NCBI RefSeq assembly: GCF_013034685.1
Contig: NZ_WQGO01000002.1
Location: forward strand, 62,001 to 126,000
Origin: Ruegeria lacuscaerulensis
Lineage (GTDB): Bacteria; Pseudomonadota; Alphaproteobacteria; Rhodobacterales; Rhodobacteraceae
Length of the DNA stretch: 64,000 nt
Reading direction: 5' to 3'
The number at the start of each line of letters is the position of its first letter. Position 1 is the stretch's first letter. The notes under the pieces were generated by a model. The model was not told the DNA's origin, ran no database searches, and saw only the letters and a list, made by a program, of their open reading frames with translations. Shown here in pieces: positions 1 through 7,796 of the stretch. Both the position numbers and the translations under genes were made by a program.

Positions 1-1050
1 CCGCTGTTCGCTGGCCCGCTGGGCTATAACGGTTCAAAGGCGGGTATGGAGCTGATTAGCGAGGCCGATGTGGTTCTGTGCCTCGGCACCCGTCTGAACC
101 CGTTCTCGACACTGCCGGGCTACGGCATGGAATACTGGCCGGCGGATGCCAAGATCATTCAGGTCGACATCAACCCGGATAGGATCGGCCTGACCAAAAA
201 GGTCTCGGTTGGCATCATCGGCGATGCGGCCAAGGTGGCCAATGGCATTCTGGCAAATCTCAGCGACACAGCTGGCGACGCCGGTCGCGATGAGCGCAAG
301 GCGAAAATCGCTCAGAAGAAATCCGCTTGGGCGCAGCAACTGTCCAGCATGGACCACGAGGATGACGATCCAGGCACCACATGGAACCAGCGCGCTCGCG
401 CAGCCAAGCCCGACTGGATGAGCCCCCGCATGGCGTGGCGCGCGATCCAGTCCGCCCTGCCGAAAGAGGCGATCATCTCGTCCGATATCGGCAATAACTG
501 CGCCATCGGCAACGCTTATCCGTCCTTCGAAGATGGCCGCAAATATCTGGCCCCGGGCCTGTTCGGGCCCTGCGGCTATGGCCTGCCCTCGATCATGGGG
601 GCTAAGATCGGCTGCCCCGACGTGCCGGTTGTGGGCTTTGCGGGTGACGGTGCCTTTGGCATCGCGGTCAACGAACTGACCGCCATTGGGCGCGAAGAAT
701 GGCCCGCGATTACGCAGATCGTCTTCCGCAACTATCAGTGGGGGGCCGAAAAACGGAACTCGACCCTGTGGTTCGACGACAACTTTGTGGGCACCGAGTT
801 GGACACCAAGGTCTCCTACGCCGGTATCGCGCAGGCGTGCGGCCTGAAAGGCGTGGTGGCACGCACCATGGACGAGCTGACAGCCGCCCTGAATCAGGCC
901 ATCGAGGACCAGAAGAACGGCATCACCACCCTGATCGAAGCCATGATCAACCAAGAACTGGGTGAGCCCTTCCGCCGCGACGCGATGAAGAAACCAGTGG
1001 CCGTTGCAGGCGTCACCGCCGATGACATGACCCCGCAGGCCGGGGCGTAA
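1..1050 (+). CDS. xsc: Sulfoacetaldehyde acetyltransferase, C-terminal part (cut by window start)
   Basis: ThDP-dependent enzyme that converts sulfoacetaldehyde plus phosphate to acetyl phosphate and sulfite in the cytoplasm. The frame is open from base 1, so the N-terminal PYR domain lies outside the window; about 349 of a usual 590 or so residues are present. The C-terminal ThDP-binding motif is visible: GDGAFG (648-665) followed by the FRNYQWGAEKRN segment that ends the GDG-x25-30-N signature. The FRNYQWGAEKRN and LAPGLFGPCGYGLP segments are what I recognise as Xsc rather than acetolactate synthase. The pta start follows after 5 bases, and soeABC lie downstream, which fits taurine or other C2-sulfonate use. 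Substrate call is by family and context. Confidence 0.93.
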   Translation, partial: PLFAGPLGYNGSKAGMELISEADVVLCLGTRLNPFSTLPGYGMEYWPADAKIIQVDINPDRIGLTKKVSVGIIGDAAKVANGILANLSDTAGDAGRDERKAKIAQKKSAWAQQLSSMDHEDDDPGTTWNQRARAAKPDWMSPRMAWRAIQSALPKEAIISSDIGNNCAIGNAYPSFEDGRKYLAPGLFGPCGYGLPSIMGAKIGCPDVPVVGFAGDGAFGIAVNELTAIGREEWPAITQIVFRNYQWGAEKRNSTLWFDDNFVGTELDTKVSYAGIAQACGLKGVVARTMDELTAALNQAIEDQKNGITTLIEAMINQELGEPFRRDAMKKPVAVAGVTADDMTPQAGA

Positions 1051-1055
1051 TCCGC

Positions 1056-2069
1056 GTGAAGCCTCTGCGCGCCATTCTCGGGACGGCAAGCGCGTCGGAC
1101 AAGATCATCGCCCTGTCCGAGGGCGACGATCCCCGCGTTGTCGAAGGGGCCGTCAAGGCCGTGAAAGAGAATGTCGCGCGGATCATCCTGATCGGAGACA
1201 AGGCCGAAGTTTCGGCCCTTCTTGGCGCACACGAGGGATATGACCCGGAATGGATCGACATTCACGACCCGGCCACCTCTGACCTGACACCCGGCCTTGC
1301 GCAGGCCCTGCATGAGCGGCGCAAGCACAAAGGCCTGACGTTGGAGGACGCGCGCCAGCAGGTCACCAACCGGCTGACCTATGCCGCCATGCTGGTGCAA
1401 CAGGACATCGCCGACGGCACAGTCGGTGGCGCGGTCGAGACTACGTCGGACACTGTGCGTGCTGCGTTGCAGATCATCGGCACCGCGCCCGAGGCGGCGA
1501 TGGTCTCCAGCTTCTTCCTGATGCTGTTCTGTCAGGACCATCACGACGTCAAAGGCGCCCGCATCTTCGCCGATTGCGGATTGGTCGTAGACCCTGACGC
1601 GCAAGAGATGGCGGAAATTGCCCGCGCCTCAGCTGAGTCCTACACCACCCTGACCGGCGAAACGGCGCGCGTAGCGATGCTGTCCTTTTCTACCTCGGGC
1701 AGCGCGGATCACCCCAAAGTGTCCAAAGTGGTCGAGGCCACACAGATCGCCCGCGCCAAGGACCCAACCCTGCTGATCGACGGAGAGCTGCAATTCGACG
1801 CCGCCTTCGTTCCCGAAGTCGCCGCAACCAAGGCCACAGAATCACCGCTCAAGGGTGAGGCAAATGTCTTTGTCTTCCCCAGCCTGAATGCTGGGAACCT
1901 CGGCTATAAAATCGCCCAGCGCATCGGTGGGGTCGAGGCCATCGGCCCGGTGCTGCAAGGGCTGGCGAAACCCGCAAACGACCTGTCGCGCGGCTGTTCG
2001 TCCGAAGACATCCTGCACATGATCGCCGTCACCGCCGTTCAGGCGCAACACAATGATGCCGGGACATAA
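1056..2069 (+). CDS. pta: Phosphate acetyltransferase of the sulfonate operon
   Basis: Converts acetyl phosphate, the product of Xsc, to acetyl-CoA. It is a single-domain PTA_PTB protein of 337 residues, the short form that commonly follows xsc, and lacks the DRTGG/BioD-like N-terminal part of enterobacterial Pta. Family segments visible are FSTSGSADHPKV and the C-terminal VFVFPSLNAGNLGYK (near residue 270). The start is GTG at 1056, 5 bases after the xsc stop, so the two are almost certainly co-transcribed. The next gene starts about 90 bases later. Confidence 0.93.
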   Translation: MKPLRAILGTASASDKIIALSEGDDPRVVEGAVKAVKENVARIILIGDKAEVSALLGAHEGYDPEWIDIHDPATSDLTPGLAQALHERRKHKGLTLEDARQQVTNRLTYAAMLVQQDIADGTVGGAVETTSDTVRAALQIIGTAPEAAMVSSFFLMLFCQDHHDVKGARIFADCGLVVDPDAQEMAEIARASAESYTTLTGETARVAMLSFSTSGSADHPKVSKVVEATQIARAKDPTLLIDGELQFDAAFVPEVAATKATESPLKGEANVFVFPSLNAGNLGYKIAQRIGGVEAIGPVLQGLAKPANDLSRGCSSEDILHMIAVTAVQAQHNDAGT

Positions 2070-2158
2070 GTCGTCTCAAGCCATCAAAACGAAAAAATTA
2101 TTCCGATTTTTCGCAAAACATGGGAATGATCGGGTCGCAAGCTGAAAAGGGGGCGCAT

Positions 2159-4972
2159 TTGAACCAGCCAGTGATCGACACCTCGCCCAAGGTTTCCGAC
2201 GAGGTCCGCAAGACCACCTGCTACATGTGCGCCTGTCGCTGCGGCATCAATGTCCACATGAAGGACGGCAAGGTTGCCTATATCGAAGGCAACCGCGACC
2301 ACCCTGTGAACAAGGGCGTTCTGTGCGCAAAAGGCAGCGCCGGGATCATGCAGGTCAACGCGCCCTCACGCCTGCGCAAACCGCTGCGCCGAGTTGGCCC
2401 ACGCGGCTCGGGTGAGTTCCGCGAGATCGAGTGGGACGAGGCAATCAGCACCGCTGTCGGCTGGCTGAACGAGCTGCATGAGACCGCCCCGCAGAAACTG
2501 GCTTTTTTCACCGGCCGCGACCAGAGCCAAAGCTTCACCAGCTTCTGGGCGCAGAATTTCGGCACTCCCAACTATGCAGCCCATGGCGGGTTCTGCTCGG
2601 TCAATATGGCGGCGGGTGGCATCTACACCATGGGCGGCGCGTTCTGGGAATTCGGCCAGCCCGATTGGGAGCATACCAAGCTGTTCATGCTGTTCGGCGT
2701 GGCCGAGGACCACGACAGCAACCCGATCAAGATGGGGATCGGCAAGATCAAGTCACGCGGCGCACGGGTGATCGGTGTGAACCCGATCCGCTCGGGCTAT
2801 AACGCGGTAGCCGACGATTGGGTCGGGATCACACCCGGCACCGACGGTCTGTTCATCCTGTCGCTGATAAATGTGTTGATGAAAGCGGGCAAGATCGACC
2901 TCGATTATCTCAGCCGTTACACTAACGCGCCTGTTCTGGTGAACGCCGCCGAAGGCCCCGAGAAGGGGCTGTTCCTACGCGACGACGACGGCAAGCCACT
3001 GGTCATCGACCGCGTGACTGGCGAACCAACTGCCTTTGACAAACCCGGTGTCCGTCCGGACCTTTCAGCCACCTATGACAAAGACGGCGTTACGCACCGC
3101 CCGGTCTTTCACCTGATGGCCGAGAAATACCTGTCCGACGACCACGCCCCCGAAAAAGTCGCCGACCGCTGCGGCATCCCGGCCAAACGCATCCGCGCGA
3201 TTGCGGCCGAAATCGCGCGCGTCGCCTTTGACGAGGCGATCGAGCTGGACCACGAATGGACCGACTTCCGGGGCGAAAAACATTCGAAAATGACAGGCCG
3301 CCCGGTCAGCTTCCACGCCATGCGCGGCATCTCAGCCCATGCCAACGGTTTTCAGACCTGCCGCGCCCTGCACGTGCTGCAAATCCTGCTGGGCACGGTC
3401 GAGGTCCCCGGCGGTTTCCGCTTCAAACCACCCTACCCCAAACCGGTCGAGGCGCACCCCACCCCGCACGGAGACCGCCGCCCCGGTCGCCCTCTGGAAG
3501 GCCCGCACCTTGGCTTCCCACGCGGCCCCGAAGACCTGCTGCTGGACGAACACGGCAACGCGCAGCGCATCGACAAGGCGTTCACCTGGGAAAACCCGAT
3601 GTCGGCCCATGGGCTGATGCATATGGTGATCTCGAACGCCGCCGCTGGTGATCCCTACAAGATCGACACGCTGTTCATGTATATGGCGAACATGTCGTGG
3701 AACTCCTCCATGAACACCAAGGGCGTGATGGAGATGCTTTCGGCCAAAACCGAAGACGGCAAATATGTCATCCCCAAGATCATCTACTCGGATGCCTATT
3801 CCTCGGAAATGGTGGCCTATGCCGACCTGATCTTGCCCGACACCACCTATCTCGAACGGCACGACTGTATCTCGCTGCTGGACCGCCCGATCTGCGAGGC
3901 CGATGCCGCCGCCGACGCGATCCGCTGGCCAGTGGTCGAGCCCGACCGCGACGTGCGCGGGTTCCAGTCGGTTCTGATCGAACTGGCCAACCGCATGAGT
4001 CTGCCGGGCTTCACAAACGAAGACGGCACGCCCAAATGGAAGGACTACGCCGACTATATCGTCAACCACGAACGCAAACCGGGCATCGGACCGCTTGCGG
4101 GGTTCCGGGGCGAGGATGGCGACAAAGAAGGGCGCGGCGCGGTCAATCCAGACCAGCTGAACCGCTATATAGACAATGGCGGCTTCTACGTCGCCCATAT
4201 CCCCGAAGGTGCGGATTACTACAAACCGTGGAACACGGCCTATCAGGACTGGGCGGTCAGCATGGGCCTCTATGACAGCCCACAACCCTACCTGTTTCAG
4301 CTTTACTCCGAGCCGATGCGCAAATTCCAACTGGCCGCCGAAGGGCATGGCAACCGCCAGCCCCCCGAGCACCTGCGCCAGCGCCTCAAAGACACGATGG
4401 ACCCGCTGCCCAAATGGTACGAGACCGATCAGCAAGGAAACGAAGGTTTCACCGTCAACGCCCTGACCCAACGGCCCATGGCGATGTATCACAGCTGGGG
4501 CACCCAGAACGCATGGCTGCGGCAGTTGCACGGACGCAACCCGCTCTATGTGCCGACCAAACTGATGCGCGAGCATAACCTGCAAGATGGCGATTGGGCC
4601 AAAGTCACCTCGCCCCACGGCGAAATCACCGTGCCCGTGATGGAGATGGCCGCGCTCAACGACAACACTGTCTGGACCTGGAACGCAATCGGCAAACGCA
4701 AAGGCGCCTGGGCCCTGCAAGAGGACGCACCCGAAGCCACCAAGGGCTTCTTGCTGAACCACCTGATCCATGAACTCCTCCCCCCAAAAGGCGACGGAAT
4801 GCGCTGGGCCAACTCGGACCCGATCACCGGGCAGGCCGCGTGGTTCGACCTCAAGGTGAAGATCGAAAAGGCCGATCCGCCATCCAACGCCGAAAGCCAG
4901 CCGGAATTCGCCCCGATTCAGTCCCCAGTCGGCACCGGCCCCAAGGACTTGGCATGGAAGGTTGGCAAATGA
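2159..4972 (+). CDS. soeA: Sulfite dehydrogenase SoeA, molybdopterin catalytic subunit
   Basis: Large molybdopterin oxidoreductase of the DMSO-reductase family (937 residues from this start), the likely catalytic subunit that oxidises sulfite to sulfate. An N-terminal 4Fe-4S motif CYMCACRC begins near residue 21, with a fourth Cys in GVLCAKGSAG. There is no twin-arginine signal, as expected for the cytoplasm-facing Soe enzymes. Start choice: TTG at 2159 has AAAAGGGGG at 2145-2153, 5 bases upstream; in-frame ATGs at 2120 and 2126 have no convincing ribosome site but would add 11-13 residues. Position after xsc-pta and before an FeS subunit and a DmsC-like anchor gives the substrate. Tetrathionate or polysulfide activity is less likely. 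Confidence 0.88.
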   Translation: MNQPVIDTSPKVSDEVRKTTCYMCACRCGINVHMKDGKVAYIEGNRDHPVNKGVLCAKGSAGIMQVNAPSRLRKPLRRVGPRGSGEFREIEWDEAISTAVGWLNELHETAPQKLAFFTGRDQSQSFTSFWAQNFGTPNYAAHGGFCSVNMAAGGIYTMGGAFWEFGQPDWEHTKLFMLFGVAEDHDSNPIKMGIGKIKSRGARVIGVNPIRSGYNAVADDWVGITPGTDGLFILSLINVLMKAGKIDLDYLSRYTNAPVLVNAAEGPEKGLFLRDDDGKPLVIDRVTGEPTAFDKPGVRPDLSATYDKDGVTHRPVFHLMAEKYLSDDHAPEKVADRCGIPAKRIRAIAAEIARVAFDEAIELDHEWTDFRGEKHSKMTGRPVSFHAMRGISAHANGFQTCRALHVLQILLGTVEVPGGFRFKPPYPKPVEAHPTPHGDRRPGRPLEGPHLGFPRGPEDLLLDEHGNAQRIDKAFTWENPMSAHGLMHMVISNAAAGDPYKIDTLFMYMANMSWNSSMNTKGVMEMLSAKTEDGKYVIPKIIYSDAYSSEMVAYADLILPDTTYLERHDCISLLDRPICEADAAADAIRWPVVEPDRDVRGFQSVLIELANRMSLPGFTNEDGTPKWKDYADYIVNHERKPGIGPLAGFRGEDGDKEGRGAVNPDQLNRYIDNGGFYVAHIPEGADYYKPWNTAYQDWAVSMGLYDSPQPYLFQLYSEPMRKFQLAAEGHGNRQPPEHLRQRLKDTMDPLPKWYETDQQGNEGFTVNALTQRPMAMYHSWGTQNAWLRQLHGRNPLYVPTKLMREHNLQDGDWAKVTSPHGEITVPVMEMAALNDNTVWTWNAIGKRKGAWALQEDAPEATKGFLLNHLIHELLPPKGDGMRWANSDPITGQAAWFDLKVKIEKADPPSNAESQPEFAPIQSPVGTGPKDLAWKVGK

Positions 4973-4983
4973 GCAGGATCCAA

Positions 4984-5034
4984 TCTTCATCTGGCCAAAA
5001 ATATCCCGGGGAGCGCGAGGGGCTGGCCCCTCGC
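4984..5034. repeat. Intergenic repeat copy A, inside the soe operon
   Basis: A core reading TCTTCATCTGGCCAAAAA then TATCCCGGGG (4984-5011) is followed by a near-perfect hairpin, GCGAGGGGC / GCCCCTCGC (5015-5023 and 5026-5034). It is the reverse orientation of the copies at 6737-6767 and 18489-18519. It fills most of the gap between soeA and soeB, so the hairpin would lie in the polycistronic transcript. Confidence 0.8.
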
Positions 5035-5069
5035 ACCGACCCTCACCACCTACGCGGAGGTCAAAGCAC

Positions 5070-5819
5070 ATGACCCAGCTCCCCTCATCGACCGACCGCA
5101 AAATGGGCCTCGTCATCGACCTTGACACCTGCGTCGGTTGCCACGCCTGTGTGATCTCTTGCAAAGGCTGGAACACCGAAAACTACGGCGCGCCACTGTC
5201 GGATCAGGACGCCTATGGGGCCGACCCTTCGGGCACCTTCCTCAACCGCGTGCATTCCTACGAGGTGCGACCCGCTGAAGGTCCCGCACAACTCATCCAC
5301 TTCCCCAAGTCTTGCCTGCATTGTGAGGATGCCCCCTGCGTCACCGTCTGCCCCACCGGGGCCAGCTATAAACGGGTCGAGGACGGGATCGTTCTGGTCA
5401 ATGAAAGCGACTGCATTGGGTGCGGGCTTTGTGCGTGGTCCTGCCCCTATGGCGCGCGCGAATTGGATCAGGCGGAGGGCGTGATGAAGAAATGCACCCT
5501 CTGCGTGGATCGCATCTATAATGAGAACCTGCCCGAGGTGGATCGCGTGCCGTCCTGCGTGCGCACCTGCCCCGCCGGCGCTCGTCATTTCGGAGACCTC
5601 GGCGACCCGGAAAGCGATGTCAGCAAGCTGGTCGCCGAACGCGAGGGCATGGATCTGATGCCCGAAATGGGCACCAAACCCGTCAACAAATACCTGCCGC
5701 CGCGGCCCAAGGACCAGATTGAGGACCAGATCGACATCCTCGCCCCGCTTCTGGCCCCAGTCGCTGAAGAACCCAAAGGCTTCCTTGGTTGGCTCGATAA
5801 AACACTGGAGAAGCTCTGA
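5070..5819 (+). CDS. soeB: Sulfite dehydrogenase SoeB, 4Fe-4S electron-transfer subunit
   Basis: Iron-sulfur subunit of 249 residues that passes electrons from SoeA to the membrane anchor. Four cysteine clusters are visible in order: CVGCHACVISC near the N-terminus, CLHCEDAPCVTVCPTG, CIGCGLCAWSCPYG, and CTLCVDR with CVRTCPAG, as in DmsB/PhsB-type proteins. The frame is open further upstream (an ATG at 4962 overlaps soeA), but that extension translates the intergenic repeat and looks non-coding. ATG 5070 has GGAGG at 5056-5060 and the N-terminus MTQLPSSTDR leads directly into the first cluster. The stop overlaps the soeC start by one base. Confidence 0.92.
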   Translation: MTQLPSSTDRKMGLVIDLDTCVGCHACVISCKGWNTENYGAPLSDQDAYGADPSGTFLNRVHSYEVRPAEGPAQLIHFPKSCLHCEDAPCVTVCPTGASYKRVEDGIVLVNESDCIGCGLCAWSCPYGARELDQAEGVMKKCTLCVDRIYNENLPEVDRVPSCVRTCPAGARHFGDLGDPESDVSKLVAEREGMDLMPEMGTKPVNKYLPPRPKDQIEDQIDILAPLLAPVAEEPKGFLGWLDKTLEKL

Positions 5820-6691
5820 TGCATCCAGCCCCTTCCGTCATCATCTTCACCACACTTTCAGGCCTGGGATTTGGGTTGCTGTTCTTTCTGGGCCTCGGGA
5901 TGCCCGACGTTTCGGGCTGGGTGGCCTTTGTGTTTTTTGTCATCGCCTACGGCCTGTCGGTCGGAGGGCTGATGGCCTCGACCTTCCACCTTGGCCACCC
6001 GGAACGGGCTTTGAAGGCATTCACCCAATGGCGTTCCAGCTGGCTCAGCCGTGAGGGTTGGTGTGCTGTGATCGCTTTGCTCGTGATGGGGCTTTATGCC
6101 ATTGGTCTTGTTTTCTTTGGCCAGCGTTGGGGGTTTTTCGGCCTTATCGGCGCCGGATTCGCGTTGGCGACCGTTTTCACAACCTCGATGATCTATACCC
6201 AGCTCAAAACGATCCCCCGCTGGAACATGAAACTGACACCAGCCATGTTTCTCAGCTTCAGCCTTGCAGGTGGGTCGCTCTTGGCGGGTCAGACGAGCCT
6301 CGCCGTTCCGCTTTTGCTGGCGGCGGCGTTTGTTCAGGCATTTTATTGGTGGCTAGGGGACAAAGCCTTTGCCACCTCTGGCACAGACCTTGGCACTGCC
6401 ACCGGACTGGGTGCGCGTGGCGCGGTACGGGCCTTTGAACCGCCGCATACGGGAACCAACTACCTTTTGCGCGAATTCGTCTTTGTAGTAGGTCGCAAAC
6501 ACGCCGAGAAACTGCGCATCATCGCGTTTGTTCTGGCCTTCATGGTCCCGGTGTTACTGCTGGTTTTGCCGTTCAGCCATTTCTTTGCCGCCTTGGCGGT
6601 GTTGTCTCATTTGGCAGGAGTTGCGGTGTCGCGCTGGTTGTTCTTTGCGCAGGCCGAGCATGTTGTTGGCCTGTACTACGGCAAGCGATAG
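5819..6691 (+). CDS. soeC: Sulfite dehydrogenase SoeC, DmsC-like membrane anchor
   Basis: Hydrophobic protein of 290 residues in the DmsC/NrfD-type anchor class. It hands electrons to the quinone pool and holds SoeAB at the inner face of the cytoplasmic membrane. Multiple membrane spans can be seen, beginning with SVIIFTTLSGLGFGLLFFLG and ending near residue 270. Start ATG 5819 overlaps the soeB stop (TGATG arrangement), indicating translational coupling. It is the last gene of the xsc-pta-soeABC unit; the following gene is on the opposite strand. Confidence 0.88.
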   Translation: MHPAPSVIIFTTLSGLGFGLLFFLGLGMPDVSGWVAFVFFVIAYGLSVGGLMASTFHLGHPERALKAFTQWRSSWLSREGWCAVIALLVMGLYAIGLVFFGQRWGFFGLIGAGFALATVFTTSMIYTQLKTIPRWNMKLTPAMFLSFSLAGGSLLAGQTSLAVPLLLAAAFVQAFYWWLGDKAFATSGTDLGTATGLGARGAVRAFEPPHTGTNYLLREFVFVVGRKHAEKLRIIAFVLAFMVPVLLLVLPFSHFFAALAVLSHLAGVAVSRWLFFAQAEHVVGLYYGKR

Positions 6692-6696
6692 GGCAC

Positions 6697-6767
6697 GAGG
6701 GGGCCAGCCCCCCTCTTGAGCCTGCGGCTCAATTCACCCCCGGAATATTTATGGCCAGATGAAGATC
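6697..6767. repeat. Intergenic repeat copy B
   Basis: Three parts in order: hairpin GAGGGGGC-CA-GCCCCCCTC (6697-6715), hairpin TTGAGCC-TGC-GGCTCAA (6716-6732), and core CCCCGGAATATTTATGGCCA ending in GATGAAGATC (6737-6767). It lies between the convergent genes soeC and dapA and may act as a bidirectional transcription stop. The same three-part layout recurs at 28982-29047. Confidence 0.8.
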
Positions 6768-6789
6768 GGACCCGGGTTGAGGCCCGGCG

Positions 6790-7662
6790 TTACAGCAGGC
6801 CCGCGTGTTTCATCGCCGCCTCGATCGCGGCCTTGGTGCTGTCTTCCAATTCCGTGAGCGGCGAGCGGACCTCGGTGCTGCACAGGCCCAGTTTGGACAG
6901 TGCGTATTTGGCACCGACAAGGCCGGGTTCGATGAAGATCGCCTCGTGCAGAGGCATCAGACGGTCCTGATAGTCCAGTGCCTTGGCATAGTCGCCCGCG
7001 AGCGTGGCCTGCTGGAACTCGGCGCAGAGTTTGGGGGCTACGTTTGCAGTAACCGAGATGCAGCCGACGCCGCCATGGGCGTTGAAGCCCAGCGCTGTGG
7101 CGTCCTCGCCCGACAACTGGCAGAAATCCGGACCGCAGGTGGCGCGTTGCTGGCTGACCCGCGCCAGATCGCCTGTCGCATCTTTGACGCCGATGATACG
7201 CGGCAGTTTTGCGAGTTCGCCCATGGTTTCGGGCGACATATCGATGACCGAACGACCCGGAATATTGTAGATGATGATCGGGATATCCGCGCATTCATGC
7301 AACGCGCGGAAATGTGCGATCAGCCCTTTTTGCGTGGGCTTGTTGTAGTATGGGGTCACGACAAGAGCCGCATCTGCCCCAACCGTTTGAGCAAATTGCA
7401 CAAAGCGGATGGCTTCATCGGTATTGTTTGAACCCGCGCCCGCGATCACCGGCACGCGACCGGCGGCAGCTTTGACCACCTCGGCCACGACGGTTTCGTG
7501 TTCATCGTGGCTGAGTGTGGGGCTTTCACCCGTCGTGCCCACAGGGACCAATCCGGTCGAGCCTTCCTGAATGTGCCACTCGACCAAGTGTTTGAGCGTA
7601 TCCAAGTCCAACGCGCCGTTTGTGAACGGGGTGACGAGGGCTGGCATTGAGCCTTTGAACAT
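6790..7662 (-). CDS. dapA: 4-hydroxy-tetrahydrodipicolinate synthase
   Basis: First committed enzyme of the diaminopimelate/lysine pathway: condenses pyruvate with aspartate semialdehyde. At 290 residues it has the usual family length. Visible active-site residues are the Thr pair in [10 protein letters not shown] (43-44), Tyr132 in [10 protein letters not shown] and the Schiff-base Lys160 in [11 protein letters not shown]. The start ATG is preceded on the minus strand by AAGGAGCG. It is divergent from the lytic transglycosylase gene. Related aldolases (N-acetylneuraminate lyase, KdgD) share the fold, but the motifs match DapA best. Confidence 0.95.
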   Translation of the reverse strand: MFKGSMPALVTPFTNGALDLDTLKHLVEWHIQEGSTGLVPVGTTGESPTLSHDEHETVVAEVVKAAAGRVPVIAGAGSNNTDEAIRFVQFAQTVGADAALVVTPYYNKPTQKGLIAHFRALHECADIPIIIYNIPGRSVIDMSPETMGELAKLPRIIGVKDATGDLARVSQQRATCGPDFCQLSGEDATALGFNAHGGVGCISVTANVAPKLCAEFQQATLAGDYAKALDYQDRLMPLHEAIFIEPGLVGAKYALSKLGLCSTEVRSPLTELEDSTKAAIEAAMKHAGLL

Positions 7663-7796
7663 GACACGCTCCTTGGTGTGCGGTTAGCAATTTTTTGCCT
7701 CGCGCGGCATCACAATCTTGGCGATGTGTGTTGATCCCGGCGGTGCAAAGTTTATCCTGAATGGCTCTATCCTTGGTTGGTTGGGAAATGCAAGGC

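Noticed and set aside
2090..2113. CGAAAAA...TTTTTCG inverted repeat upstream of soeA
   Set aside because: Only 7 bp with A/T homopolymer arms and a 10-base spacer; too weak to call a terminator or operator without conservation data.
3332..5176. Long open frame (about 614 codons) on the minus strand
   Set aside because: It is antisense to soeA with low-complexity, hydrophobic/Gly-rich composition and no recognisable motif; a product of GC-rich codon bias opposite a real gene.
6772..6787. CCGGG-TTGAGG-CCCGG stem just after the dapA stop
   Set aside because: Five pairs and no T run on the minus strand; may help termination, but not supported enough to list as a terminator.
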